A stretch of DNA of 64,000 bases. Origin: Vibrio marinisediminis. Its GTDB lineage: Bacteria > Pseudomonadota > Gammaproteobacteria > Enterobacterales > Vibrionaceae. The stretch is from positions 372,001-436,000 of the forward strand of contig NZ_JACFYF010000002.1 in assembly GCF_014050145.1 (NCBI RefSeq). The letters are read 5' to 3'. The position numbers were made by a program, and so were the translations under genes. Under the pieces are notes generated by a model that had not been told where the DNA came from, searched no databases, and worked only from the letters and a program-made list of their open reading frames with translations. Below, piece by piece: positions 10,429-20,119 of the stretch (positions within the stretch are counted from its first letter, which is position 1; each line of letters begins with the position of its first letter).

Positions 10429-11223
10429 CTAATTCAGCAGCAAACTGTCATCAGCAAGCTCTTCGCCACGGACCTTAGAGAACATCTCAAGTAAGTCAGG
10501 CACGCCCATATTGGCTCGCTGCTCACCCGCGACATCCAGTACAATTTCTCCTTGATGGAGCATGACAGTGCGATCACCACACGCTAACGCATCTTTCATC
10601 GAGTGCGTCACCATCATCACGGTCAAATCAAAATCTTTAACGATGCGTTTGGTTAAATCGATAATGAATGCCGCCATACGCGGATCAAGTGCCGCTGTGT
10701 GCTCGTCTAGTAATAGCAACTTACTGTCCGACAAGGTTGCCATAACCAGGCTAACCGCCTGACGTTGACCACCAGAAAGTAAACCTATGTTATCGCCTAA
10801 ACGGTCCTCTAAACCCAAACCCAGAATACTGATGCGCTCTTGAAAAAGCTTGCGTCGATTAGTGGATAGCGAATGGCTCCAACCTCGACGTTTACCGCGC
10901 ATATAGGCTAATGCCATATTTTCTTCGATGGTTAAGTCACCGCAGGTACCTGCCAGTGGGTCTTGAAATACTCGTGCACATTGAGTGGCTCGCTGGGCAA
11001 CAGTTTGCTTAGTCACATCCTGCTCATTAATAATAACCCGCCCACCCATCATTGGCGTTTCACCTGTGGTTGCGCCAAGTAGTGTCGATTTGCCTGCACC
11101 ATTGGAACCTATCACAGTTAAAAATTGATGCTCTGGCACTTCCAAACAAACGCTTTTCAGTGCTCGGTTCTCTAGAATCGTACCCGGATTAAAGGTCACT
11201 TGAATATCTTCTAAACGAATCAT
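10429..11223 (-). CDS. ABC importer ATP-binding protein (TrpXYZ type)
   Basis: The ATPase of a three-gene importer. The 264 residues carry Walker A GSNGAGKST, the signature LSGGQRQ, Walker B LLLLDEHTAALD and the switch histidine in MVTHS. Its ATG overlaps the permease stop codon by 4 bases (ATGA), which indicates coupled translation. The partner genes belong to families best known from the tryptophan/tyrosine importer TrpXYZ of Gram-positive bacteria; the substrate here is inferred only from that. It is the last gene of the operon and ends at a bidirectional terminator. Confidence 0.9.
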   Translation of the reverse strand: MIRLEDIQVTFNPGTILENRALKSVCLEVPEHQFLTVIGSNGAGKSTLLGATTGETPMMGGRVIINEQDVTKQTVAQRATQCARVFQDPLAGTCGDLTIEENMALAYMRGKRRGWSHSLSTNRRKLFQERISILGLGLEDRLGDNIGLLSGGQRQAVSLVMATLSDSKLLLLDEHTAALDPRMAAFIIDLTKRIVKDFDLTVMMVTHSMKDALACGDRTVMLHQGEIVLDVAGEQRANMGVPDLLEMFSKVRGEELADDSLLLN

Positions 11224-12155
11224 ATTACCTCTCCTGATCCATCCGTTGTTCCCTTTGTCACTTGGGCAGCACTACGCTTTTTTGCTCGGAAATGACCTCG
11301 AATTTTTGGCGCGATCAGCGCAGCTGCAACCAACACCGCCGTAACCAAGTTTAAGTCTGAGGCTTGCAAACCAAACATTCCGGTACTTAAAGCAAAAGCG
11401 ACAGCCAATCGATAGAGCACTGAGCCAACAATAACAGCTACAACCGCGACCCAAATCTTACGACCGGAAATCAAAGTTTGTCCTAATATAACCGCGGCTA
11501 AACCCACAACTATAGTACCCACGCCGGAAGTGACATCAGCAAAGCTGTTTGTTTGCGCGAACAACGCGCCGGCAAATCCAACAAAGCCATTCGACAATGC
11601 CAAACCAAAGTAGGTATAAAACGAGGTACTGGCGCCTTGGGCTGAAACCATTCGCGCATTCACACCGGTAGCTCGCAGCCCCAACCCAAAATCACTGTTG
11701 AGTAGACGAACCACAAACCACGCCGAGATAAGTACGAGTACGCCAACGACTAGAGGGCGAATAAAGACAGGATCACCCATCGCTTCAAAAGGCGTTAAGA
11801 TAGTTTCTTCACCCAGAAGCGCGATATTGGGGCGTCCCATGATACGAATATTGATAGAAAATGCAGCGATCATGGTAAGAATGGAAGCCAGTAGATGCAA
11901 AATACCGCACTTTACTGCCAAGAACGCGGTGACCCAGCCAGTCATAGCACCAGCAATAATCGCCATGCCAGTGGCAAGCCAAGGGTCAATGCCAGCAACA
12001 ATAGCGGTCGCTGCAACTGCTGCACCCATTGGGAAGCTGCCATCAACACTTAGATCAGGAAAATCGAGTACGCGAAACGTCAGGTAGACACCCAGTGCTA
12101 CCAAGCCGTAGACAAGTCCAATTTCAAGCGCACCGAAAAAAGCAAAAGCAGACAT
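11220..12155 (-). CDS. ABC importer permease, branched-chain amino acid type (TrpXYZ type)
   Basis: An inner-membrane permease of 311 residues with about eight to nine hydrophobic segments. It starts AFFGALEIGLVYGLVALGVYLTFRVLDFPDLSVDGSFPMGA, the typical start of the LivH/LivM-like (BPD_transp_2) family, and includes GLRATGVNARMVSAQG, the cytoplasmic coupling loop. GGGAG precedes the ATG. It follows the binding-protein gene across a 58-base gap that contains a 9-bp stem-loop, and overlaps the ATPase gene by 4 bases. Confidence 0.9.
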   Translation of the reverse strand: MSAFAFFGALEIGLVYGLVALGVYLTFRVLDFPDLSVDGSFPMGAAVAATAIVAGIDPWLATGMAIIAGAMTGWVTAFLAVKCGILHLLASILTMIAAFSINIRIMGRPNIALLGEETILTPFEAMGDPVFIRPLVVGVLVLISAWFVVRLLNSDFGLGLRATGVNARMVSAQGASTSFYTYFGLALSNGFVGFAGALFAQTNSFADVTSGVGTIVVGLAAVILGQTLISGRKIWVAVVAVIVGSVLYRLAVAFALSTGMFGLQASDLNLVTAVLVAAALIAPKIRGHFRAKKRSAAQVTKGTTDGSGEVI

Positions 12156-12177
12156 AAATACTCCCTTTCTGCTTACT

Positions 12178-12200
12178 TAGGGCAGTTAAGCACTGCCCTA
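12178..12200 (-). repeat. Stem-loop between binding-protein and permease genes
   Basis: TAGGGCAGT (12178-12186) and ACTGCCCTA (12192-12200) form a perfect 9-bp stem with a 5-base loop. No U-tract follows. It would protect the 3' end of the upstream binding-protein message or slow readthrough into the permease gene. Confidence 0.6.
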
Positions 12201-12213
12201 TTAAATACGATGC

Positions 12214-13179
12214 TTACTTAACGCTTGTCGCGCGATCTAATACTGATTGAGGAATCTCAACACCCAGCAATTTCGCTGCGCCGCTATTCACCACAAGATC
12301 AGAGCCTTTCGCCACTTTAACATCTAATTCACCAGGTTCTTGACCATCAAGAATGGCGGCAACATAATCCGCGGTTTGCACGCCAACTTGGTAGTAATCA
12401 AACCCAAGACCGGCAATTGCCCCTTTCTCAACGTAAGAAGTTGCACCACCAAGAACCGGTGTCTTAGCTTGATTTGCCGCCACGATCATACCTTCAATCG
12501 CACTCGCAACCGTATTGTCTGTTGGCGCGTAAAGCACATCTGATTTTGCAGCAATCGCTTGAGTTGCCGATTGAACATCAGCGCTCTTTAACGCTGTTGC
12601 TTCAACAACCTCAATGCCCTGCATTTTCGCGTGTGCTTTCAGTAGGTCTACCAAGGTAACGGCATTCGCTTCACCCGGGTTAAAGACCACACCGATGGTT
12701 TTGACATTCGGAAGGATTTCTTTGATCAGCTCAACATGTTGAGCGACTGGGGAAAGATCGGATAAACCGGTAACATTTTTACCCGGTTTTTCCATTTGGC
12801 TGACTAACTTGGCTCCGACAGGATCAGTCACAGCAGTAAATACCACCGGGATATCACGAGTAGCCGATACCAATGCTTGCGCAGTTGGGGTGGCGATACC
12901 AACTAAGACGTCCGGTCTTTCGCCGACATATTGACGAGCGATCTGGACGGCAATCGCTGGATTACCTTGTGCTGTTTTGTAATCGAAATCGAGATTCTTA
13001 CCTTGCTCGTAGCCTTTCGCTTTCAATCCATCAACCAGACCTTGTCGAGTAGCGTCCAATGCTGGGTGCTCAACAATTTGTGAAACAGCGACTTTTGCTG
13101 TTTTTGCCATGATGCTATTAGAAGAGAGTAGTGCTACACCTGCAAGAACGGCGGTTGCAATTGCTTTGCTTGCTTTCAT
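12214..13179 (-). CDS. ABC importer substrate-binding protein (TrpX-like)
   Basis: A periplasmic binding protein of 321 residues with a signal peptide (to about SNSIMA at residue 25) and the ABC_sub_bind fold. Landmarks are VAVSQIVEHPALDATRQGLVDGLKAKGYEQGKNLDFDYKTAQGNP, VFTAVTDPVGAKLV, GVVFNPGEANAVTLV and the ALGGATSYVEKGAIAGLGFDYYQVG region. The family includes TrpX of the tryptophan importer, but some members bind other ligands. AAGGAG lies 5 bases before the ATG. It is the first gene of the operon. Confidence 0.9.
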   Translation of the reverse strand: MKASKAIATAVLAGVALLSSNSIMAKTAKVAVSQIVEHPALDATRQGLVDGLKAKGYEQGKNLDFDYKTAQGNPAIAVQIARQYVGERPDVLVGIATPTAQALVSATRDIPVVFTAVTDPVGAKLVSQMEKPGKNVTGLSDLSPVAQHVELIKEILPNVKTIGVVFNPGEANAVTLVDLLKAHAKMQGIEVVEATALKSADVQSATQAIAAKSDVLYAPTDNTVASAIEGMIVAANQAKTPVLGGATSYVEKGAIAGLGFDYYQVGVQTADYVAAILDGQEPGELDVKVAKGSDLVVNSGAAKLLGVEIPQSVLDRATSVK

Positions 13180-13349
13180 CTTAACTCCTTGATTTAAGCA
13201 ATGATTAGGGATGTTGTGTGTTTGCCAATCGTGTTGGCTTTATTTATTTTTATTTTCCATCTGCACATTTTTTGTGCACACCCATCATTATTACCAATAA
13301 GTTATATAAATTGGAAGTAAGATTTAACACAAAGGTAACAAAAGTGGCG

Positions 13350-14543
13350 TTAAATTTTTCTCGCTTGCAGCAATAAGTTACGTGGTGTCATTTCTCGTGA
13401 GCAGAACTCCGCCACCGAGACTTGATAACCATGTTGCTGCAAGTACAGAGCTTTATCTAACACTAACCACAGTTCTAATCCACGCTTGAAAAGCTGCTGT
13501 ACTAGACTCAACCGTTCCATCTGCCAAAAGCGTTGCTCTCCCAATTGCTGGTAATAGCTAAAGTCACAACCTGGTAAAGCGATCTCTTTTTTCTCGGCTG
13601 CCCACAGACAAAAAGCTTCAAAGCCATCTGAAAGCTGGGATTTTTTCACGCTCGGAATTGGCAGATACTGTTGTTGTCCAAGCTCTTGTCTTAGCAAAAT
13701 ATCTAAACCTAAACGGTAGCTCATCTCTTGCAGACGGTGGCGTTTAACTCGCTCACCACCCGTGACTAACTCTTGTAAAGGAATACGTAATTCAGCTTGA
13801 GTAAGCCGCAAAGAAGAACGCATCGCGGGTTGCGAAAGGGGTTGATACTGCGCTGAATGAATGAGGTGATAACAACAAGGTGAAAGCGTAATAGCAGGTA
13901 ACTGGTGTTCGACTGCTTTTTCTATCAAAGTGACGTGCAGATCGCCACAAGCATGGAGCGCAACCGCATGTTGCTGGGGGTTAAACACCTTGTTCGCATC
14001 GACATTAAAGGCATCACCTTGAATAAAGTGCATCGCTAGCCCTTGCTTATCAGCCTCACCTTGCCCTGCCTCACATAGCGCTTGTTGGTACTCAAAACTG
14101 GTCACTTTCTGCTGGCTTTGACTAGCAAGAACTCGCCCTAGAAACCCCTTCCCTGCGCACCACTCAAGCCACTCATTGCCCGAATGCTGTAATAAAGAGG
14201 CTTCGCCCATCGCAACGATTTGCTCAAGTTTGCGCCCCGGCACACCGGCATCAATACCACGTTCAAGGTTAAGTCCACTTAAGGCAACTCGATCTAACTG
14301 CAACTGCGCTAAAAAATCGCGTAGTTGAGGAAAGTACGGGCCCACAGCAGTAGCTAATGAGCCAAAATCTTGCTTGTAGTGCTCAATCTGCTCTTCAGTT
14401 AAATTTTCTAACCATTGGCAAAGTAAAGGGTGCGTTGATGCCCAAGGCAACTTCTTTTGCTGAGAGGTGAAGAATGGCTCAAAACGCCAAAATGATTGGT
14501 GATTAACTAGGTATGTATCAATAGATTCAAATAGGGTTTGCAT
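13350..14543 (-). CDS. Class I SAM-dependent methyltransferase (Methyltransf_32 type)
   Basis: A 397-residue protein with a SAM-binding core in its middle. Motif I is EWCAGKGFLGRVLA at about residues 127-140, followed by FEYQQALCEAG, the ALHACGDLH strand and the SPCCYH motif. This layout matches the GSTCD-like methyltransferase domain of bacterial proteins with unknown targets; an RNA or protein substrate is possible. The GAGGGA Shine-Dalgarno, directly before the ATG, is one arm of a 9-bp inverted repeat. It lies 68 bases after cysB on the same strand. Confidence 0.8.
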   Translation of the reverse strand: MQTLFESIDTYLVNHQSFWRFEPFFTSQQKKLPWASTHPLLCQWLENLTEEQIEHYKQDFGSLATAVGPYFPQLRDFLAQLQLDRVALSGLNLERGIDAGVPGRKLEQIVAMGEASLLQHSGNEWLEWCAGKGFLGRVLASQSQQKVTSFEYQQALCEAGQGEADKQGLAMHFIQGDAFNVDANKVFNPQQHAVALHACGDLHVTLIEKAVEHQLPAITLSPCCYHLIHSAQYQPLSQPAMRSSLRLTQAELRIPLQELVTGGERVKRHRLQEMSYRLGLDILLRQELGQQQYLPIPSVKKSQLSDGFEAFCLWAAEKKEIALPGCDFSYYQQLGEQRFWQMERLSLVQQLFKRGLELWLVLDKALYLQQHGYQVSVAEFCSREMTPRNLLLQARKI

Positions 14544-14592
14544 ACTTCCCTCGGGATCAGCGACTCAGCGAGCGCCAATTCTAGAGGGAAGT
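14544..14592 (-). promoter_or_regulatory. Stem that buries the methyltransferase ribosome-binding site
   Basis: On the minus strand ACTTCCCTC (14592-14584) and GAGGGAAGT (14552-14544) are a perfect 9-bp inverted repeat with a 31-base loop. The right arm holds the Shine-Dalgarno and ends at the ATG. The loop contains two copies of TCGCTGA. Folding would block initiation. Confidence 0.6.
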
Positions 14593-14611
14593 GAGCATTT
14601 TGAGTAGCGTT

Positions 14612-15932
<1,321 letters not shown>

Positions 15933-16697
15933 ATGAATATTGGTTTAATCATTGCTCTCGTCGCAGTTTTGCTGGTGCTTGTACTCGGTTACAACATGAT
16001 CCTGCAATACAATGCAAAAATTGCCACAGCAAAAAAGCAAGAAGGCGCTCGATACATTGCAGTTATCGATGCGACAGAAGAACTGATTGGACATGCTCAC
16101 CACATGCCATACAGTAAAAACCTACTACTGTGCCTTAACAACCGTATTCTTGACGCTGTACAAAACATGTATGAGCTTGATCCTAAGAACAAGCAGCTAG
16201 AACAGCGTGTCGAACATGTAAAACAACAAATTGAAAACCTAAAAACAAACTTTCAAAGTGGTGAAAGTGCGGCGTTTAAAGTACCAAGCAATGACAAGCA
16301 AGCCATTGTGATGTTGAAATTGGTTAAACGCCTTAGAGATACCATTCGCAACGAACACAATAAAGGTCGCTTTGATACTGAAGCTTACGTCGCTGAAAAT
16401 GCTCGCTTAGAAACAATCCAAGTACGTATTAACATTGAAAACGTAGTGAAACGCTCAAACGATGCTATTGTTCGCGGGCAACCAGGTACTGCGATACAAC
16501 TGCTTCGTAAAGGTTTAGATGTTCTAAGTACGAAAAATGACGCTTACTCCTCTCAAGCAAAAGAGAAGCTGCAAGCGATGTACGATGATATTGAAAAACG
16601 CCGCCAAAATCATAGCGCTTCTGAACAACAGCAAATTGTTGATAAGCAACGTGAAGAAGATATGGACGCGCTCTTCGGTGAGAAGAAGAAGTGGTAA
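15933..16697 (+). CDS. Membrane-anchored coiled-coil protein of unknown function
   Basis: I do not recognise a characterised family. The 254-residue protein has one N-terminal transmembrane segment (about residues 3-23, IGLIIALVAVLLVLVLGYNMI) followed by a soluble, mostly helical part rich in Lys, Glu and Gln, with coiled-coil character at about 80-110 and 215-250. A tetratricopeptide-like helical pair is possible near RGQPGTAIQLLRKGLDVL. ACGGA precedes the ATG. It is divergent from cysB and ends at a strong terminator, so it is probably a single-gene unit. The codon use looks like its neighbours. Confidence 0.8.
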   Translation: MNIGLIIALVAVLLVLVLGYNMILQYNAKIATAKKQEGARYIAVIDATEELIGHAHHMPYSKNLLLCLNNRILDAVQNMYELDPKNKQLEQRVEHVKQQIENLKTNFQSGESAAFKVPSNDKQAIVMLKLVKRLRDTIRNEHNKGRFDTEAYVAENARLETIQVRINIENVVKRSNDAIVRGQPGTAIQLLRKGLDVLSTKNDAYSSQAKEKLQAMYDDIEKRRQNHSASEQQQIVDKQREEDMDALFGEKKKW

Positions 16698-16730
16698 TCT
16701 AGTCTCATTGAAAGAAAAAATCACCAATAG

Positions 16731-16759
16731 AAAAGGTCAGCAATTGCTGACCTTTTTTT
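16731..16759 (+). terminator. Terminator of the unknown membrane-protein gene
   Basis: The 18-base palindrome GGTCAGCAATTGCTGACC (16735-16752) is flanked by AAAA and followed by seven Ts. It may also act on the convergent pyrF. Confidence 0.9.
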
Positions 16760-16799
16760 ATCTCGGCACACTGGAGTCACCAAATTTGGTGGGTGTGAT

Positions 16800-17498
16800 T
16801 TAGTGAGAAAGCGTTGCGTTAATTGCTGCCAATACTGCTGCTGGATCGCTTGCTTGTGTAATAGGACGACCAATTACTAGGTAATCAGAGCCTGCTTGAA
16901 TCGCTTCTACAGGCGTCATAATACGGCGCTGGTCGCCTTGATCAGAACCCGCAGGACGAATCCCTGGTGTGATCAATTTAAACTCGCTGCCTAGCTCAGC
17001 TTTCAGCATTGAAGACTCATGAGCTGAACAAACAACACCATCAAGACCTGCATTCTTGGTCAAACTTGCAAGACGGATAACTTGATCTTTAGGTGCCATA
17101 TCAAGACCGATGCCTGCAAGATCTGGCTGTTCCATACTGGTTAATACAGTAACACCAATCAAGAGTGGGCGATCTTTACCATACGGTTCAAGAATCTCAC
17201 GAGATGCTGCCATCATACGTTCGCCGCCACTTGCGTGTACATTCACCATCCATACACCCATTTCTGCCGCAGCACGTACTGCTTTTGAACAAGTATTCGG
17301 AATGTCGTGAAATTTAAGATCTAGAAATACTGAGAAACCACGCTTGTGAAGCTCTTTGACGAAGTCAGGACCAAACAGCGTAAACATTTCTTTGCCCACT
17401 TTTAGACGGCATGACGCAGGGTCAATACGGTCAACAAAAGCTAATGCGTCCGCTAGGTTGTCATAATCCAGTGCCACAATGACTTTTTGGTCGATCAT
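16800..17498 (-). CDS. pyrF: Orotidine 5'-phosphate decarboxylase
   Basis: It makes UMP from OMP, the last step of de novo pyrimidine synthesis. The 232 residues form a TIM barrel. The catalytic Lys/Asp network is visible in [17 protein letters not shown] (about residues 57-73), together with the N-terminal VIVALDYDN and the phosphate-binding [11 protein letters not shown] near the C-terminus. AGGAG precedes the ATG. It follows lapB in the same direction, as in E. coli, but a terminator lies between the two. Confidence 0.97.
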   Translation of the reverse strand: MIDQKVIVALDYDNLADALAFVDRIDPASCRLKVGKEMFTLFGPDFVKELHKRGFSVFLDLKFHDIPNTCSKAVRAAAEMGVWMVNVHASGGERMMAASREILEPYGKDRPLLIGVTVLTSMEQPDLAGIGLDMAPKDQVIRLASLTKNAGLDGVVCSAHESSMLKAELGSEFKLITPGIRPAGSDQGDQRRIMTPVEAIQAGSDYLVIGRPITQASDPAAVLAAINATLSH

Positions 17499-17541
17499 CT
17501 CATCTCCTAATTAACTTATTTTTATTAAACATGTTGTTATT

Positions 17542-17573
17542 AAAAAAATGCAGCTAATAAATTAGCTGCATTA
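17542..17573 (-). terminator. Terminator between lapB and pyrF
   Basis: ATGCAGCTAAT (17548-17558) and ATTAGCTGCAT (17561-17571) are perfect arms. On the minus strand they are followed by TTTTTTT. lapB transcripts should end here, so pyrF would depend on readthrough or its own promoter. Confidence 0.85.
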
Positions 17574-17581
17574 AAAATAAA

Positions 17582-18751
17582 CTATTCTCCGTCCAAACCA
17601 CGGATTGGTTTGATCGTGCCCCACCCTTTACACGAAGGGCAATGCCAATACATCGAATGAGTTGAAAACCCGCACTTACGGCAACGGTAGTGTGGTTTTA
17701 CTTTCAATTGCTCCCCAACCAGCTTTTGCAACGTCGCCAAACTTTCTTTGGCTCGCCCTTCTTCAGCATTCATTAGATGGTAATCCATCAAGCGGAAAAA
17801 GCCTTTCATGGTTGGGTTCTTTACTAACTGACGAGTAAGCAATTCTTGTGCTGCAGCGGAGCCATCATGCTGTGCGACTAATTGAGCTAACATCAGCTCA
17901 GCTGACACACCCGCTTTATTAGCAATACTCTGGCGTAAAAAATTGAGCAGCTCATCTTCTTGCCCTAAGTGATGGTAGCAGTCAGCCAATGTTGGTAATA
18001 CTTCACTGATGAACTCAGAGTCTTGGTCCAACACCATTGTCATGTATTTAATGGTTTGCTGATAATCTTCCGTCTCAAGATAAAGTTTACCTAAAGCAAT
18101 GCTTGCACGGACACACTTCGGGTCTTCACTCAATGCTCGTTTGAAATGGGAAATGGCTTGGCTACGCTCTCCATCCGCTTGATTTTGCATTGCAATTTCG
18201 CAATAGAAATGAGCAATACTGACACGCATCCGCTTACGACCAAGCTTAAATAGTTGGCTCGCGTAGTGAATTGCTTTATGCCACTCTCGCGTTTGCTGAT
18301 AAATCGCAACCAATTGTTGTAATGCGGCTTCACGGTGATCTGGCTCATCAACCAACTGCTCAAAAATCTTCTCAGCACGATCTAAAAAGCCCGACGCCAT
18401 GTAATCTTTTGCCAACTGTTGAAGCGCAATATTTTTCTGATCAATCGTTAAGCCAGAACGGGAGATAAGATTTTGGTGGATACGAATGGCACGATCGACC
18501 TCACCTCTGGAGCGAAATAGGTTGCCCAGTGCTAGATGCGTATCAATGGTGTCATTGTCTACCTGAAGCAACTCAATAAAGTGATCCACCGCTTTATCAG
18601 ACTGATCAGATAACAGCAGGTTAAGACCCGTTACATATTGACGGGAGATTTGATTTGAGTGCTTTTGCTTGTCTTGTTGTGCGCTACGATTACCCATGTA
18701 CCAGCCATAAGCTGCGGCAATCGGCAACAACAAGAAGAGTATTTCTAGCAT
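17582..18751 (-). CDS. lapB: Lipopolysaccharide assembly protein LapB (YciM)
   Basis: An inner-membrane anchored TPR protein that, with FtsH, controls LpxC turnover and so lipopolysaccharide synthesis. The 389 residues equal the E. coli length. One N-terminal membrane helix (MLEILFLLLPIAAAYGWYMGN) is followed by several tetratricopeptide repeats at about 35-320. A rubredoxin-like metal site ends the protein (CRKCGF at about 357, CPSCKGW at about 372). It lies 25 bases after lapA. Confidence 0.97.
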   Translation of the reverse strand: MLEILFLLLPIAAAYGWYMGNRSAQQDKQKHSNQISRQYVTGLNLLLSDQSDKAVDHFIELLQVDNDTIDTHLALGNLFRSRGEVDRAIRIHQNLISRSGLTIDQKNIALQQLAKDYMASGFLDRAEKIFEQLVDEPDHREAALQQLVAIYQQTREWHKAIHYASQLFKLGRKRMRVSIAHFYCEIAMQNQADGERSQAISHFKRALSEDPKCVRASIALGKLYLETEDYQQTIKYMTMVLDQDSEFISEVLPTLADCYHHLGQEDELLNFLRQSIANKAGVSAELMLAQLVAQHDGSAAAQELLTRQLVKNPTMKGFFRLMDYHLMNAEEGRAKESLATLQKLVGEQLKVKPHYRCRKCGFSTHSMYWHCPSCKGWGTIKPIRGLDGE

Positions 18752-18776
18752 TAAGGAAAAAGCCTACTTATCTCAA

Positions 18777-19055
18777 TTATGCTTTACTTTGTTCTACCAC
18801 TGTAGAAGCAGGAGTAAGCTTTTTAAGTTTCTTGTTCAATTTACGCACTTGCAATTGAGATTTCAGATGAAGGCTGCCAAAGATAATCCATGCAATCGCA
18901 AAACCTGTCACAAACACCACACCAAGCAGCGTGGACAAGTGGAAATCACCCTGAGCTAACAAGTAATTAAAAGTTACAACAGCTTGATTTTGTGAACCTA
19001 AAGCTAAAGCTACCAGGAACAAAGCCAGTACGATAACGATTTTTATAATTTTCAT
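18777..19055 (-). CDS. lapA: Lipopolysaccharide assembly protein LapA
   Basis: A 92-residue inner-membrane protein of the LapA (YciS, DUF1049) family, usually co-transcribed with lapB. Two hydrophobic helices (about residues 5-23 and 43-63) surround the conserved NQAVVTFNYLLAQGDFHLSTLL segment. A basic, coiled tail follows. AGGTAA precedes the ATG. In E. coli and Vibrio cholerae the gene before it is ihfB; here about 5 kb of other genes lie between the two. Confidence 0.93.
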   Translation of the reverse strand: MKIIKIVIVLALFLVALALGSQNQAVVTFNYLLAQGDFHLSTLLGVVFVTGFAIAWIIFGSLHLKSQLQVRKLNKKLKKLTPASTVVEQSKA

Positions 19056-19188
19056 AGTCCATTACCTATCCTAAAATCGACAGCTAAGATTATGCAGTAA
19101 AATGGACATTCAGACCATGGATATTAGCAATATTCTCCAATTTCAGCCTGATATATTCATCTCAACGCCTGCTTTATACTCTTTTGTT

Positions 19189-20025
19189 TCATAACCGTTC
19201 ATTAAGTAACTTCGCGACCAGAGAGCTATTCGCATCGCGAATAGTCGGTAGCTGGAAACGCGCATTGGCAATATCATCAAGTAAGACTTCAGCCACCAAC
19301 AACTCTTCTTCGCTACCCGCTTCCGCTAAAAGATGACCAAAGGCATCCAATATTCTCGAACCACCCCAGAATTGGCTAGTTCCTTCTAGCGCACAGCTGT
19401 TTGCCATCAACACCGGAACACCATAAGTCATTGATATAAAATCTGTGTTTGTCTTCCACCCGCTTGGGTTAGAGAACTCATCTGAAACAATATCCGCAGC
19501 TGAATTAATAGGGGCGAGCATTAACGATGGTTTATCCAACATCGCCAAATGCGGTAGAGCAGGATTCCAAAGATCAGCACAAATCAAAGTATGCACTGGC
19601 CACCCCTCAATATGATGACACATGGTCAGTTGCTGCCCTTGCCCATACCACTTACCTTCCTCAAGACCACCATAAGTTGGCAAATTGAGTTTACGATGAA
19701 CGTGGACGACTTTGCCATCAGCAAGTGTGGCTTGCGCGTTATAAAACTCGCCCGGAGCGCCTTCTTCAATAAAGCCGACACTAATGAGCATTTCTGGAGC
19801 AACATTCGATAAGTGCGAGAGTAATTCTGCATTTCGCTGTAGTGCCACCTGAGGAACTTGGTTTTTCAAGCTATACCCAGTAAGGGATAGCTCAGGAAAT
19901 AGTAATACATCAGCGCCTTGCTCGCGGGCCTGCAAGATGTATTGTTTGTGTTTAGCGTAATTTTGCTCAACACCTGCCAAAACTGGAGCGATCTGACCAA
20001 CAGCGACTTTAAGCTTCTTTTTCAT
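19189..20025 (-). CDS. Carbon-nitrogen hydrolase (nitrilase superfamily)
   Basis: A 278-residue cytoplasmic amidase of the nitrilase superfamily. The Glu-Lys-Cys triad is complete: E in LFPELSLTGYSL (about residue 44), K in HRKLNLPTYGGLEEGKWY (about residue 112), and C in LICADLWNPA (about residue 149). The substrate is unknown; the family includes omega-amidases and N-carbamoyl hydrolases. It follows the betaine-type importer genes on the same strand with a 94-base gap, so an imported amide or amine is a reasonable guess. No strong Shine-Dalgarno is seen. Confidence 0.85.
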   Translation of the reverse strand: MKKKLKVAVGQIAPVLAGVEQNYAKHKQYILQAREQGADVLLFPELSLTGYSLKNQVPQVALQRNAELLSHLSNVAPEMLISVGFIEEGAPGEFYNAQATLADGKVVHVHRKLNLPTYGGLEEGKWYGQGQQLTMCHHIEGWPVHTLICADLWNPALPHLAMLDKPSLMLAPINSAADIVSDEFSNPSGWKTNTDFISMTYGVPVLMANSCALEGTSQFWGGSRILDAFGHLLAEAGSEEELLVAEVLLDDIANARFQLPTIRDANSSLVAKLLNERL

Positions 20026-20065
20026 ATGAGATGATACCTATTTGAAAATAGACAGAACAAACGAC

Positions 20066-20093
20066 AAAGGGTCAACATAGTCGTCGACCCTTT
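20066..20093 (-). repeat. Stem-loop between importer and nitrilase genes
   Basis: AAAGGGTC (20066-20073) and GACCCTTT (20086-20093) form an 8-bp stem with a 12-base loop. On the minus strand it is followed by TTTGTCGTTT, a poor U-tract. It may partly end transcription after the binding-protein gene. Confidence 0.4.
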
Positions 20094-20119
20094 TAGTCTA
20101 TCTGCGTTGCTAGCGGAAA

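Noticed and set aside
13262-13278. TGCACA-TTTTT-TGTGCA hairpin before the TrpX-like gene, considered as attenuator or riboswitch
   Set aside because: No tryptophan-rich leader peptide, T-box or known riboswitch core is visible; a 6-bp stem alone is weak evidence.
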